In this document: positions 1-9,184 of the stretch, in pieces | How positions within the stretch are numbered: position 1 is the first letter of the stretch | How the letters are laid out: each line of letters starts with the position of its first letter | Assembly: GCF_000688375.1 (NCBI RefSeq) | Contig: NZ_JIAF01000003.1 | Coordinates: 248,001 to 312,000, forward strand | From: Prevotella sp. HUN102 | GTDB taxonomy: Bacteria; Bacteroidota; Bacteroidia; Bacteroidales; Bacteroidaceae | Direction: 5' to 3' | DNA: 64,000 bases | The notes under the pieces: model-generated | Told to the model about the DNA's origin: nothing | Seen by the model: only the letters and a program-made list of their open reading frames with translations | Database searches by the model: none | Program-made: the position numbers and the translations under genes

Positions 1-1
1 T

Positions 2-616
2 GACGCACAACGGAGAAAGCCTGTTCAGGCTGCCGAGAAAGACACGACACCTCTTTTCCGGGGCATTTCCGTCGGGACGGAACTCATCGGACCGATACAG
101 ACGATGCTGAGCGGCTACGGACAATACGAAGGAATGGTGCAGATAAACCTCAAGGACAGATTCTTTCCGGTGGTTGAAATCGGTATGGGAAAGGCCGACA
201 AGCAAGACGACATTACGGGAATCAGCTACAAGACCAGTGCCCCTTACGGCCGAATAGGCTGCGATTTCAATGTAGCGAAAGACAAGCACGACATCTATCG
301 TGTGCTCGTAGGTGCCCGTGTGGCGTACACCTCTTTTAAATACGACATATCAAGCCCCGGTGTTTCAGACCCCGTGTGGGGGACGAAGACGGACTATTCT
401 GCCGCAAACGTAGCCGGAAACTGCCTCTGGGCAGAACTGGTGGGCGGCGTGAATGCGAAAATCTGGGGACCGCTCCACCTCGGATGGACGGTAAGATACA
501 AGACAAGGATTCACAACAAGGACGGTGAGATAGGTGCGCCGTGGTATGTTCCGGGCTTCGGACGTGGAGGCTCGTCGCGAATAGGCGCAACCTTCAACGT
601 CAGCGTGGCATTTTGA
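2..616 (+). CDS. DUF6048-like outer-membrane protein, 5' end cut by window edge
   Basis: The reading frame is open from the second base of the window and ends at TGA, giving 204 residues with no start visible, so the gene begins upstream. The visible part (GTELIGPIQ, then GYGQYEGMVQINLKDRFFPV and SYKTSAPYGRIGCDFN) resembles Bacteroidetes DUF6048 proteins, which look like small outer-membrane beta-barrels of unknown function; the C terminus ends in Phe, as barrels often do. Alternating hydrophobic and aromatic residues support beta strands. It lies 54 bases upstream of apbE on the same strand. The family name is from memory; I infer the envelope location and know no reaction. Confidence 0.75.
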   Translation, partial: DAQRRKPVQAAEKDTTPLFRGISVGTELIGPIQTMLSGYGQYEGMVQINLKDRFFPVVEIGMGKADKQDDITGISYKTSAPYGRIGCDFNVAKDKHDIYRVLVGARVAYTSFKYDISSPGVSDPVWGTKTDYSAANVAGNCLWAELVGGVNAKIWGPLHLGWTVRYKTRIHNKDGEIGAPWYVPGFGRGGSSRIGATFNVSVAF

Positions 617-670
617 ATCGCTCCATCATAGCCGTGCGGCAGTCCCGCTCTCCGTTCAAAAATCAAGATT

Positions 671-1696
671 ATGGTTCAGAAAACTAAGAAAAAACTCCTC
701 TGGCAGTTGCCCTTTCTCGCAGCACTGATTATAGGCACCGTCTTCATCGTGCGGCAGCAGCGCACTATGCCTTATCAGCACAACGAAGGCACCGTGTTCG
801 GCACGTATTATCAGATTACGTATCAGAGCGACAAGGACCTTCACGAGGAGATTCTTGCCGAGTTGCAGAAGGTGGACAACTCGCTGTCTACCTTTAACAA
901 AGAGTCCGTTATCTCGAAAATCAACAGCAACCGTAACACGAAACTCGACGAGATGTTCGTGGAAGTGTTCGACCGCGGAAAGCAGATTTCCGAAGACACC
1001 GACGGCGCATTCGATATGACCGTCGCACCATTGGTAAACCTCTGGGGCTTCGGCTTCAAGACCGACACGATGCCCACGAAGGCAAAGGTGGATAGCATCC
1101 GAAAGTTTGTGGGCTATGAGAAAGTCTCGCTCGTAGGGAAAGCCATCAGAAAGACCGACCCCCGCGTGATGATAGACTGCTCGGCAATAGCCAAGGGCTA
1201 CGGAACGGACGTGGTGGCACGTTTCCTCCGCGCCCGCGACGTGCGGAACTTTATGGTGAACATCGGCGGCGAGATGGTTGTTTCGGGCAACAGCGAGAAG
1301 CGTGTGCCGTGGAATATCGGAATAGAGAAGCCCGTGGATGACAGCGTAACAGTGAGCAATGACTGCCAGACCATACTGAACCTGACCGACAAGGCGATGG
1401 CGACGAGCGGAAACTACCGCAACTTCTATTATAAGGACGGCAGGAAATACGCCCACACCATCGACCCGAAGACGGGCTATCCCGTGCAGCATTCGCTCCT
1501 TTCGGCCACCGTGATCGCGAAAGACTGCGCCACAGCCGACGCCTATGCCACATCGTTTATGGTAATGGGAATGGAAAAGGCGAAGGCATTGCTCGAGAAG
1601 CACCCCGACCTGATGGTGTATTTCATCTATTCAGACGACAAGGGCAACCTGAAAGAGTGGTACAGCCCCTCCTTGGAAAAGAAAATCGTGAGGTAA
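671..1696 (+). CDS. apbE: FAD:protein FMN transferase ApbE
   Basis: ApbE transfers FMN from FAD onto a threonine of target proteins such as NqrB/NqrC and RnfG, on the periplasmic side of the membrane. The 341 residues begin with a hydrophobic anchor (about residues 9-26), followed by the family motifs GTVFGTYYQITYQ, DCSAIAKGYGTD (Asp169 onward), NIGGEMVVSG, KAMATSGNYRNFY and HTIDPKTGYPV, in the usual order and at the usual length. There is no lipobox Cys, so it is probably anchored by the N-terminal helix. No Nqr or Rnf subunits are visible here, so its partner is encoded elsewhere. Confidence 0.95.
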   Translation: MVQKTKKKLLWQLPFLAALIIGTVFIVRQQRTMPYQHNEGTVFGTYYQITYQSDKDLHEEILAELQKVDNSLSTFNKESVISKINSNRNTKLDEMFVEVFDRGKQISEDTDGAFDMTVAPLVNLWGFGFKTDTMPTKAKVDSIRKFVGYEKVSLVGKAIRKTDPRVMIDCSAIAKGYGTDVVARFLRARDVRNFMVNIGGEMVVSGNSEKRVPWNIGIEKPVDDSVTVSNDCQTILNLTDKAMATSGNYRNFYYKDGRKYAHTIDPKTGYPVQHSLLSATVIAKDCATADAYATSFMVMGMEKAKALLEKHPDLMVYFIYSDDKGNLKEWYSPSLEKKIVR

Positions 1697-1824
1697 GGAG
1701 AGGTTATCCATATAAACTCATCTGCTGATTATTTTATGTCTTTCGGTTAGAGTAAATCCCGTGCATCAATCATTTTTCAGTCTTTTTAAGTAGCTGAAAA
1801 TCAGGTTGTAAAGCCATTGTTTCC

Positions 1825-1900
1825 AAACGTGCGAAGAATGCGTTCCATTCTTCGCACGTTTGCTTTCCATTTTTGCGAAGATTGAAATGCGTTCTTCGGT
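1825..1900. repeat. family 1 alternating inverted repeat (GCGAAGAATG type)
   Basis: AAACGTGCGAAGAATG is followed after five bases by its complement CATTCTTCGCACGTTT, then two further partial units. This is the main content of the 366-base gap between apbE and the Crp/Fnr gene. The same first 32 bases recur near 16.3 kb, and related copies occur at about ten places in the window. Confidence 0.85.
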
Positions 1901-2062
1901 CATTTGCAAATCATATCTGAGTTCGGTCTTCTTCTGTGCTCAGACAATATTTCCCGTAAAGTTGCGTTAAGGAGTATAAGTATTACCTGTATTTACAACA
2001 AAACGCCTCGCTGCAAGTTCTCCTTTCGGAGAGAAACAGGGGGCGGAGCCACCATAATATAT

Positions 2063-2725
2063 ATGCTGCAAATCTATGATAAGCTACTCGAACTGCCGCT
2101 GTTCATTGGCATCGGCAGCGGGGATCTGTCGGAAATCGTGGACACCACGAAGTTCGATTTCCATAAGTTGGAAAGGGGAACGGCGTTGGTAAAGGATAAT
2201 GACAAATGCAGCGTGCTTTATTTCCTGATGGACGGACGGATGGAGGTGGAGAGCCGAGCCGACGACAACAGCTATTCCATCGAGGAGGAAGTGGCCGCAC
2301 CTGCCGTGATTCAGCCCGAAAGGCTCTTCGGACTGATGCACTATCACTCCAAGACCTACACGGCGAAGACGAACTGCAACCTGCTTTCGATAGACAAGAA
2401 TGAGGTGCTGAAACTTTCTGACAATTATCTCATCTTCCGGCTGAACTTCTTCAACATCATTTCCACTCAGGCGCAGCGCGGCAGCCGTGTGCCGTGGCAG
2501 CGGCAGCCGGAGGGTATCAGGGAGAAGTTCTTCGGTTTCCTGAAGATGCGCTGCATCACTCCTGCCGGACCGAAAACGGTTCATATAAAGATGCAGGACT
2601 TAGCCAATGAGATACACGAAAGCCGGCTGAACGTGTCGAGGATGCTCAACGGTTTGCAGACCGAGGGACTGATAACGCTCGCACGCAGTCTGATCCATAT
2701 CCCGTTATTAGAAAAATTGCGTTAA
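2063..2725 (+). CDS. Crp/Fnr-family transcriptional regulator
   Basis: This 220-residue protein has an N-terminal cyclic-nucleotide-binding-like beta roll (about 20-120, with LMDGRMEVES) and a C-terminal winged helix (about 145-215, with DLANEIHESRLNVSRMLNGL as recognition region). I chose the ATG at MLQIYDKLL because it gives the standard family length; the frame stays open upstream, but that part is not protein-like. No cysteine cluster typical of Fnr is seen, so the ligand is unknown. It stands alone between apbE and the M3 peptidase gene. In Bacteroidetes such regulators often control metabolism or stress genes; the target here cannot be told. Confidence 0.9.
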   Translation: MLQIYDKLLELPLFIGIGSGDLSEIVDTTKFDFHKLERGTALVKDNDKCSVLYFLMDGRMEVESRADDNSYSIEEEVAAPAVIQPERLFGLMHYHSKTYTAKTNCNLLSIDKNEVLKLSDNYLIFRLNFFNIISTQAQRGSRVPWQRQPEGIREKFFGFLKMRCITPAGPKTVHIKMQDLANEIHESRLNVSRMLNGLQTEGLITLARSLIHIPLLEKLR

Positions 2726-2740
2726 AACTTCGGGTATTTT

Positions 2741-2771
2741 TTGTTATTGATTTCCTTATTTTGTAACTTTG
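2741..2771 (+). promoter_or_regulatory. Bacteroidetes-type promoter for the M3 peptidase
   Basis: TTG, a 20-base spacer and TAACTTTG match the Bacteroidetes -33/-7 consensus. The -7 box ends nine bases before an in-frame ATG and 27 before a second one, which argues against any start codon upstream of the box. Confidence 0.7.
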
Positions 2772-2797
2772 TGCTTATTATGCACAGAAAGAACGAA

Positions 2798-4903
2798 ATG
2801 ACAAAAGATACATTGGAAGAGGGAAAGCGCGTCAATCCCTTTTTTGAACCTTACGATACACCACACGAAACCGTACCTTTCGACAAGATAACGCCTGCCG
2901 ACTACGAGGAGGCTATGCTCGAGGGAATCAGGCGTGAGGACGAGCAGATAGAGAAAACAATCAACGACCCGGAGGAACCTACATTCGACAACACGCTCAT
3001 TCGGGAAGACGAGGTGGAAGGCCGCAAGCACTATTACGACCTGCTTTCGCGCGTGGAGACGGTTTTCTTCAATATGCTCAGTGCCGAAACCAACGACGAA
3101 ATGGACGCTCTGGCGCAGAAAATGAGCCCCATCCTCACGAAGCACAGCAACGACGTGAGCCTGAACCCGAGGCTTTTCGAGCGCATCAGGGCGGTTCACG
3201 AGCACCATCGGGAGCTTACGCCCGAGGAAAGCAAGCTGCTCGAGGAAAGCTACGACGGCTTCGTGCGGAGCGGTGCGCTGCTCGATGAGGCAGGAAAGGA
3301 CAAGCTGCGCAGGATTTCGGAAGAGGCAAGTATGCTCTCGCTGCAGTTCTCGCAGAACCTGCTGAAGGAAAACAAGGCCTATACGCTGCACATCACGGAC
3401 GAGAAACAGCTCGGGGGACTGCCCGAAACCGTGCGTGAGAGTGCCCGTTCGGCAGCCCGGGAGCGCGGGCTGGAGGGCTGGGTGTTCACGCTCGACGCTC
3501 CGAGCTACGGTCCTTTTATGATGTACAGCACGCAGCGGAACCTGCGCGAGGAAATGTATATGGCACGCAACACGATGGGTATAAAGGCGAACGACGAGAA
3601 CAACCTCGAGGTCTGCCGCCGCTTGATAAACCTGCGCCGCGAAATGGCGCAGCTTCTGGGCTACGACACCTATGCCGACTTCGTGATGAAATACCGTATG
3701 GCAAGCAATGTGCAGAACGTTTACAACCTGCTCGACAGTCTCATCGAGGCCTATAAGCCTACGGCTGTGGAGGAACTCGACGAACTGCGCTCGCTGGCGA
3801 AGGAGCGCGAGGGCGAAAACTTCAAACTGATGCCGTGGGATTCGGCATATTATGCTCATCAGTTGAAGTTGGCAAAATACGACCTCGACCCCGAAATGCT
3901 CCGTCCTTATTTCGAGCTGAACAATGTAATCAAGGGTGTCTTCGGTCTGGCTACCCGTCTCTATGGCATCACTTTCAAGGAAAACAGGGAGATTCCGGTG
4001 TACCATCCCGATGTGAAGCCTTACGAGGTGTTCGACAAGGACGGCTCTTATCTCGCCGTGCTCTACGTGGATTTCTTCCCCCGCAAGGGCAAGCGCGACG
4101 GTGCTTGGATGACGGAATATCAGGGACAGCGCATCACACGCGAGGGCGAGAACATACGTCCGCACGCCTCTCTGGTAATGAATTTCTCCAAACCTACCGA
4201 CGAAAAGCCCGCATTGCTCCGTCTGGGCGAGGTGGAAACCTTTCTGCACGAGTTCGGGCATTCGCTCCACGGTATGTTTGCCAACAGCCGTTTTGAAAGC
4301 CAGTCGGGCACAAACGTATGGTGGGACTTCGTGGAACTGCCGTCGCAGTTTATGGAAAACTTCGCCGTGGAGAAAGACTTCCTCCGCACCTTCGCCTTCC
4401 ATTACGAGACCGGCGATCCGATGCCCGACGAACTGATTGACAAAATCATTGCAAGCCGGAACTTTCAGGCTGCAACGGCTTGTCTCCGACAGGTAAGTTT
4501 CGGACTTTTGGATATGGCTTACTACACGCAGAAGGACGAATTTAGGGAAGATATCATCGCTTTCGAGAAAAAGGCGTGGGAAAAGGCCATCGTCGGCAAT
4601 CAGCTTGAGGGCACTTGTATGACCACGCAGTTCTCCCACATTATGGCAGGTGGCTATGCCGCCGGCTATTACAGCTACAAATGGGCGGAGGTGCTCGATG
4701 CCGATGCGTTCAGCTTGTTCAGGAAGAACGGCATCTTCGACCGTGCAACTGCCCAGAGTTTCCGCGACAACGTGCTTTCAAAGGGCAGCACCGAGCATCC
4801 GATGACACTCTACAAGCGTTTCCGCGGACAGGAACCTACCATCGACGCACTGCTCGAACGGAACGGAATAAGGAAGAGGGAAAGTGGGAAATGTGAAAAG
4901 TGA
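2798..4903 (+). CDS. dcp: M3-family peptidyl-dipeptidase (Dcp-like)
   Basis: A zinc metallopeptidase of about 700 residues that removes C-terminal dipeptides from oligopeptides in peptide catabolism. The zinc motif HEFGH (His484, Glu485, His488) lies in TFLHEFGHSLHGMFA, with the third ligand Glu513 in WWDFVELPSQ. The early NPFFEPYDTPHETVPF segment and the overall length fit Dcp. No signal peptide is seen from this start, so it is probably cytoplasmic. An in-frame ATG 18 bases upstream is also possible; starts further up would lie inside the promoter. The last residues (KRESGKCEK) are encoded by a purine-rich interspersed repeat and are not conserved family sequence. Confidence 0.95.
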   Translation: MTKDTLEEGKRVNPFFEPYDTPHETVPFDKITPADYEEAMLEGIRREDEQIEKTINDPEEPTFDNTLIREDEVEGRKHYYDLLSRVETVFFNMLSAETNDEMDALAQKMSPILTKHSNDVSLNPRLFERIRAVHEHHRELTPEESKLLEESYDGFVRSGALLDEAGKDKLRRISEEASMLSLQFSQNLLKENKAYTLHITDEKQLGGLPETVRESARSAARERGLEGWVFTLDAPSYGPFMMYSTQRNLREEMYMARNTMGIKANDENNLEVCRRLINLRREMAQLLGYDTYADFVMKYRMASNVQNVYNLLDSLIEAYKPTAVEELDELRSLAKEREGENFKLMPWDSAYYAHQLKLAKYDLDPEMLRPYFELNNVIKGVFGLATRLYGITFKENREIPVYHPDVKPYEVFDKDGSYLAVLYVDFFPRKGKRDGAWMTEYQGQRITREGENIRPHASLVMNFSKPTDEKPALLRLGEVETFLHEFGHSLHGMFANSRFESQSGTNVWWDFVELPSQFMENFAVEKDFLRTFAFHYETGDPMPDELIDKIIASRNFQAATACLRQVSFGLLDMAYYTQKDEFREDIIAFEKKAWEKAIVGNQLEGTCMTTQFSHIMAGGYAAGYYSYKWAEVLDADAFSLFRKNGIFDRATAQSFRDNVLSKGSTEHPMTLYKRFRGQEPTIDALLERNGIRKRESGKCEK

Positions 4904-4924
4904 GATGTGAGACGTGAAAAGGAG
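4876..4924 (+). repeat. family 3 purine-rich repeat (GGGAAATGTGA type)
   Basis: A run of GGGAAATG, GTGAAAAG, GAGATGTG and GACGTGAA words matches arrays near 16.4, 28.4 and 41.7 kb. It encodes the last codons of the M3 peptidase and seems to provide the AAGGAG in front of the next gene. Confidence 0.7.
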
Positions 4925-5371
4925 ATGATGGACAGAAAACAGACACTGCTCGACAACCGATACCTGCGTATGGCACGTGTATGGGCGGAAAACTCTTACT
5001 GCAAACGCCGGCAGGTGGGTGCGCTTGTGGTCAAGGACAAGATGATCATCAGCGACGGATATAACGGCACGCCAAGTGGTTTCGAGAATATGTGCGAGGA
5101 CGAGAACGACATAACCAAGCCCTACGTGCTGCACGCTGAGGCCAATGCCATCACGAAGTTGGCACGGAGCGGCAACAACAGCGAAGGCTCTACGCTCTAC
5201 GTTACGGCCTCTCCCTGCATAGAGTGTGCGAAACTCATCATACAGTCGGGAATAAAGCGCGTGGTGTATGCGGAGAAATACCGTCTCACGGACGGCATCG
5301 ACCTGCTGAGACGCGCCAATATTGAGGTAGAATATTTAAATCTTGAAGACAATGAGTCAGAACAAGACTAA
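4925..5371 (+). CDS. deoxycytidylate (dCMP) deaminase family protein
   Basis: A zinc-dependent deaminase of about 148 residues that converts dCMP to dUMP for thymidylate synthesis. The zinc/catalytic motifs are HAEANAI and PCIECAKLI, and the N-terminal half has the family sequence NSYCKRRQVGALVVKDK and DGYNGTPSGFEN. Two adjacent ATG codons follow AAGGAG; the second (4928) has more natural spacing, and a GTG at 4907 is less likely. The gene overlaps the following S41 protease gene by 20 bases, so the two are probably translationally coupled. Confidence 0.93.
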   Translation: MMDRKQTLLDNRYLRMARVWAENSYCKRRQVGALVVKDKMIISDGYNGTPSGFENMCEDENDITKPYVLHAEANAITKLARSGNNSEGSTLYVTASPCIECAKLIIQSGIKRVVYAEKYRLTDGIDLLRRANIEVEYLNLEDNESEQD

Positions 5372-6974
5372 CCGTTTTATGCCCCTGTGGCTTGCCCTGT
5401 GCATCGTCATCGGCGTGTTGATCGGCGTTTTCATTACCAATCATTTCTCAGGCAACCGCCTGAACATCATCAACAACGGCAGCAGCCGTCTCAGTAACCT
5501 GCTGCATATCATAGACGATCAGTATGTTGATTCGGTAAACATCGACGAACTCGTGGAGAAAGCACTCCCGCAGATTCTCGCCGAACTGGATCCGCACTCC
5601 GTTTACATCAGCGCAAAGGAGGTTCAGATGGCTACCGACGACCTCAAAGGCTCGTTTTCGGGCATCGGAGTGGAATTTACCATCCGTGAAGACACCATCC
5701 ATATACAGAATGTAATCAAGGACGGACCTGCCGACAAGGCCGGTATGCTTGCCGGCGACAAGATTGTGAGCGTGGACGATAAGCCGTTTGTGGGCGAAAT
5801 CGTAACCAACGAGGAGGCTATGCACCGTCTGAAAGGCCCGAAGGATTCGAGGGTAAAGATTGGCATAAAGCGTTTTGGCGAGAAGAATGTGAAGTATTTC
5901 ACGCTCACCCGCGGCGACATTATCACGAAAAGCGTGTCGGCAACCTATATGCTCGACGAGACAACGGGCTATATGCGCATCAAGAATTTCGGCGAGAACA
6001 CACACGGCGAAATGCTTGCGTCGCTCACCAATCTGACGGTGCAGGGTGCCAATAACCTCGTTATCGACCTCCGCGACAACACCGGAGGCTATCTCGACAG
6101 TGCCGTTCGGATGCTCGAGGAGTTTCTCAAGCAGAATCAGCTCATTGTCTACACCGAAGGACGCAAGAGTCCTCGCAAGGAATACCGCTGCCACGGCAAG
6201 GGAAAGTATCAGAACATCCCCCTCGTGGTGCTCATCAATGAGAGTTCGGCCTCTGCCGCCGAAATCTTCGCAGGGGCGATTCAGGACAACGACCGCGGCA
6301 CCATCGTTGGCCGACGCTCCTTCGGAAAGGGACTCGTGCAGCAGCAGATACAGTTCCCCGACGGAAGTATGATCCGGCTGACCATCGCCCGCTACTATAC
6401 GCCTTCTGGACGCTGCATACAGAAGCCCTTCAAGCCCGGCGACCGTGCCGACTACGAGCTTGATATGCTTGCCCGCTATCAGCACGGCGAGTTCTTCTAT
6501 CAGGACAGTATCAAGCACACGGGGCCTGCCTATCACACGTCGAACGGCAGAACGGTTTATGGCGGCGGCGGTATCACGCCTGATATTTTCATTGCCGAGG
6601 ACACGAGCAACATTACCTCTTATTATAAGGAGGCTGCGATGAGCGGGCTTATTCTCCAGTACGCATTCAAGTACACCGATGAAAACCGTCAGAAGCTCAG
6701 CCAATTCACCGAAATGAAGCCCTTGTCGAACTATCTGAAAGGCTTGGGTCTCGTGGAAGATTTTGCCGGCTATGCCGAGAAGAACGGTCTCCGCCGCAGG
6801 AACAACCTCATCAGGAAGTCGAACGGCCTGCTGCAGACCTACATCCACAGCCGTATCATCTACAACATTCTCGACGATCAGGCTTGGAGCGAGTTCCTCA
6901 ATCAGGACGACAAGATGATCAAGGCAGCCCTCGAGGTGTTCAGAAAAGGCGAATCATTCCCGAAGAAGAAGTAA
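5352..6974 (+). CDS. S41 carboxy-terminal processing protease (CtpA/Prc-like)
   Basis: A 540-residue serine protease, anchored in the membrane with its catalytic part in the periplasm. It has an N-terminal transmembrane helix (about 9-31), a PDZ domain (about 95-180, with GVEFTIREDTIHIQNV and GPADKAGMLAGDKI), and an S41 core with catalytic Ser301 in NESSASAAEIF and Lys326 in RSFGKGLVQ, 25 residues apart as in E. coli Prc. These enzymes trim C termini of envelope proteins. Its start lies inside the end of the dCMP deaminase gene, and a 5-FCL gene follows after a gap. The neighbourhood deaminase-protease-cyclo-ligase is, as I recall, common in Bacteroidales. Confidence 0.95.
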   Translation: MSQNKTNRFMPLWLALCIVIGVLIGVFITNHFSGNRLNIINNGSSRLSNLLHIIDDQYVDSVNIDELVEKALPQILAELDPHSVYISAKEVQMATDDLKGSFSGIGVEFTIREDTIHIQNVIKDGPADKAGMLAGDKIVSVDDKPFVGEIVTNEEAMHRLKGPKDSRVKIGIKRFGEKNVKYFTLTRGDIITKSVSATYMLDETTGYMRIKNFGENTHGEMLASLTNLTVQGANNLVIDLRDNTGGYLDSAVRMLEEFLKQNQLIVYTEGRKSPRKEYRCHGKGKYQNIPLVVLINESSASAAEIFAGAIQDNDRGTIVGRRSFGKGLVQQQIQFPDGSMIRLTIARYYTPSGRCIQKPFKPGDRADYELDMLARYQHGEFFYQDSIKHTGPAYHTSNGRTVYGGGGITPDIFIAEDTSNITSYYKEAAMSGLILQYAFKYTDENRQKLSQFTEMKPLSNYLKGLGLVEDFAGYAEKNGLRRRNNLIRKSNGLLQTYIHSRIIYNILDDQAWSEFLNQDDKMIKAALEVFRKGESFPKKK

Positions 6975-7161
6975 GAAATCCCTTTTCCACGCAGCGTTTG
7001 TCCCCTTGTTCCGTCGTTTGAAAGAGTGGAATTGCAGGCGAAAAAACAAATATACCATTACGGTATATGGAAAAATATGGACTTGCAAGCCCGAGATATA
7101 AATCTCATTAACCTATAACTGCTTCCATCGGCATCCTCCTTTCTCCCGAAAGGAGAGTCGA

Positions 7162-7710
7162 ATGAAGCCCTCTATTATGATTACAAAACCCGAACTGCGA
7201 AAAGAAATAAGAAATCGGAAACGGCAATTCACGCAAGAACAGTTGCGCGAATTGTCGTTTCCTGTTATCGACAGGTTGCGCAGCCATCCCAAGCTGAAGG
7301 CTGCCAAAACCGTCTTGCTCTATCATTCTCTGCCCGACGAGGTTTTCACACACGATTTTGTGGACGAGATGGTGGCGGCAGGCAAGCAGGTGCTTCTGCC
7401 CGTTGTTGTCAGCGAGACCGAAATGGAGATTCGCCATTACACCGGTTCCGACGATATGGCCGAGAGTTCCTACCACATTCTCGAACCCATCGGCGCACTC
7501 TTTACCGATTACGACAAGATAGACTTCATCGCCGTGCCGGGAATGAGCTTCGACGACGCCCGAAACCGTCTCGGCCGCGGCAAAGGCTATTACGACCGTT
7601 TCCTCTCGCAAGTCCCGTCAGCCTATAAGCTCGGCATCTGTTTCGACTTCCAGAAGCTCCCTTCCATTCCGACAGACGAACTGGACCAGAAGGTGGACGA
7701 GGTTTTATAA
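7162..7710 (+). CDS. 5-formyltetrahydrofolate cyclo-ligase
   Basis: This enzyme converts 5-formyl-THF to 5,10-methenyl-THF using ATP and recovers folate for one-carbon metabolism. The 182 residues have the family N-terminal basic helix (KPELRKEIRNRKRQ), LLYHSLPDEVFT, the FIAVPGMSFD strand and the nucleotide-binding motif GRGKGYYDRFL. AAGGAG lies seven bases before the chosen ATG; a second ATG five codons later is possible. An imperfect palindrome (ATATACCATTACGGTATAT) sits about 95 bases upstream. The length and C terminus (KVDEVL) look complete. Confidence 0.95.
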   Translation: MKPSIMITKPELRKEIRNRKRQFTQEQLRELSFPVIDRLRSHPKLKAAKTVLLYHSLPDEVFTHDFVDEMVAAGKQVLLPVVVSETEMEIRHYTGSDDMAESSYHILEPIGALFTDYDKIDFIAVPGMSFDDARNRLGRGKGYYDRFLSQVPSAYKLGICFDFQKLPSIPTDELDQKVDEVL

Positions 7711-7950
7711 CAGCTTTGAGTTCAGAATTTCCTGAACTTAAGGCTGTTTGTCTTTACTGCGTTGTGTGTACGGGAAGTAATCCCTCCTTGTCTAATGTCT
7801 TCAATATGCTGCGCATTAAATAGTTATTGCTGAATGATATAACGTGTTTTCGTGAATTTTCTTTGACAGGCAACAGCATTTCTTTGCCTTAATCAGGATA
7901 ATCCCAAACTAAGAAGTGTAATAATGCTCTGGAAAGTATTTATTCTTCTT

Positions 7951-8035
7951 TGGTTTTTATCTCTCACAGATGCCATAAATTCACAGAAATTATTTCTCCA
8001 CAGAGAATGCAAAGCATTCAAGGAACTCACTGTGC
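7951..8035. repeat. family 2 repeat (CACAGA type) in a gene-free stretch
   Basis: The roughly 500 bases between the convergent cyclo-ligase and oxidoreductase genes hold no credible gene. They contain a CACAGA/CAAAGCATTCAAGG copy like that in the foldback element near 36 kb, and a strong stem-loop at the right end. Confidence 0.6.
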
Positions 8036-8123
8036 TTTTGGGCTTGTGTAGGGAGAAGTCTGTCTTATGGAGCAGAAGGATTGGAAATATGAGCATTATG
8101 CGCTGAAAGGAAGCATAAAACAA

Positions 8124-8184
8124 GGGAACAAACCGGCAGGGAATAGCATTCGTGAAATACAAATCTCCTTGCCGGGTTGTTCCC
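8124..8184 (-). terminator. long stem-loop downstream of the oxidoreductase gene
   Basis: GGGAACAAACCGGCAGG pairs with CCTTGCCGGGTTGTTCCC across a loop of about 27 bases. Read on the minus strand it follows the oxidoreductase stop and is followed by a T-rich stretch (TTGTTTTA). Confidence 0.7.
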
Positions 8185-8206
8185 TCGCTCTCTTGTCGGC
8201 CGATTT

Positions 8207-8761
8207 CTATGCCTTGATGGCTTCGATGAGTCTCAAAGCCTGATTGTTGCTCAGCATCTTGATGTTTTCGAGCACCGAAGGATCGCCGCTGAGGGCAGAG
8301 TTCACGCCGCCGGTGTAGATGGCTTCCTGAAGATCCAACTGGCAGAGTGCTGCGATAGACTTGATCTGTGAGCCGATGATTTCGTCAATCGTATAGCCGA
8401 CGCCCTCGCGGGAATAAGCAGCTTCCGGCGCACCCAGCGTGAACGAAACGAAGAGCTTCTTGCCCTTGAGCTTCTCGCCCGTGCTGCCGTAGGCAAAGCC
8501 GTGCGTGCATACCTGCTCAATCCAACGACGGAGCAAGGAGGGCATACTGTACCAGAAGACAGGGAACTGCCATACGATGATGTCGGCCTTCAAGAGTTTC
8601 TCCTGTTCTGCCTGCACGTCGATGTTGAAGTCAGGGTAAAGCTCGTTCAGAATAGAAAGCTCGGCTTCGGGGAAAGCCTGCTTCAGCTCGTCGATTACCA
8701 GTCTGTTAGCTACTGAACCGTTCAAATCTGTGTGTCCGGATACAATCAATACATTTTTCAT
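8207..8761 (-). CDS. NAD(P)H-dependent flavodoxin-fold oxidoreductase
   Basis: A 184-residue protein of the KefF/MdaB/quinone-reductase superfamily, which binds FMN or FAD and reduces quinones or similar electrophiles with NAD(P)H in the cytoplasm. The phosphate loop is at the N terminus (LIVSGHTDLNGSVAN); the diagnostic middle is IIVWQFPVFWYSMPSLLRRW, then FAYGSTGEKLKGKK and SFTLGAPEAAYSREG. It is a single-gene unit with its own promoter and a terminator hairpin, and is convergent with the cyclo-ligase gene. The exact substrate is not evident. It ends in TAG at the normal family length. Confidence 0.92.
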   Translation of the reverse strand: MKNVLIVSGHTDLNGSVANRLVIDELKQAFPEAELSILNELYPDFNIDVQAEQEKLLKADIIVWQFPVFWYSMPSLLRRWIEQVCTHGFAYGSTGEKLKGKKLFVSFTLGAPEAAYSREGVGYTIDEIIGSQIKSIAALCQLDLQEAIYTGGVNSALSGDPSVLENIKMLSNNQALRLIEAIKA

Positions 8762-8890
8762 TTTCTTTTTCCTTATTAGTTACCGACCCTTCGCCGGCGT
8801 CTTCCCACTCCTTGCAGCACCTTTATTCGTACACGGCAACGAGCTTCCTTGCGCCTCGCGAACGGTCATATTCCTGATTTGTCATAACCG

Positions 8891-8927
8891 AGATGGTTTA
8901 ATAACCATCTATCTATTTGCAAAGATA
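8891..8927 (-). promoter_or_regulatory. promoter and adjacent palindrome before the oxidoreductase gene
   Basis: On the minus strand TATCTTTG fits the -7 box. Immediately downstream, around the expected transcription start, is the perfect palindrome AGATGGTT-TAAT-AACCATCT, placed as an operator would be. The leader to the ATG is about 150 bases. Confidence 0.55.
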
Positions 8928-9063
8928 CACTTATTATTCCGGACTTCCACAACATTTTTTACGGCAGAAATGCGCCAATTCTACGGATTGTTATCTCCTT
9001 TGTATGCACTTTCAATAGCCCAGAACTATTAGGCATCTTCACATCCTGTATTCTCGCTTTTCC

Positions 9064-9146
9064 AATCTTGCGAAGAATGGCTTGCAATCTTCGCAAGATT
9101 GCAGCGCGTTTTTGCGAAGAATGAATTGCGTTTTTGCGAAGAATAA
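9064..9146. repeat. family 1 alternating inverted repeat
   Basis: Four units: TTGCGAAGAATGG, then CAATCTTCGCAAGATTG, then two direct TTTGCGAAGAAT units. The first 35 bases are nearly identical to the copy near 14.6 kb. Confidence 0.85.
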
Positions 9147-9184
9147 AATTTGTTGTTAAATATTTGATAATTAGTGTGATAAAT

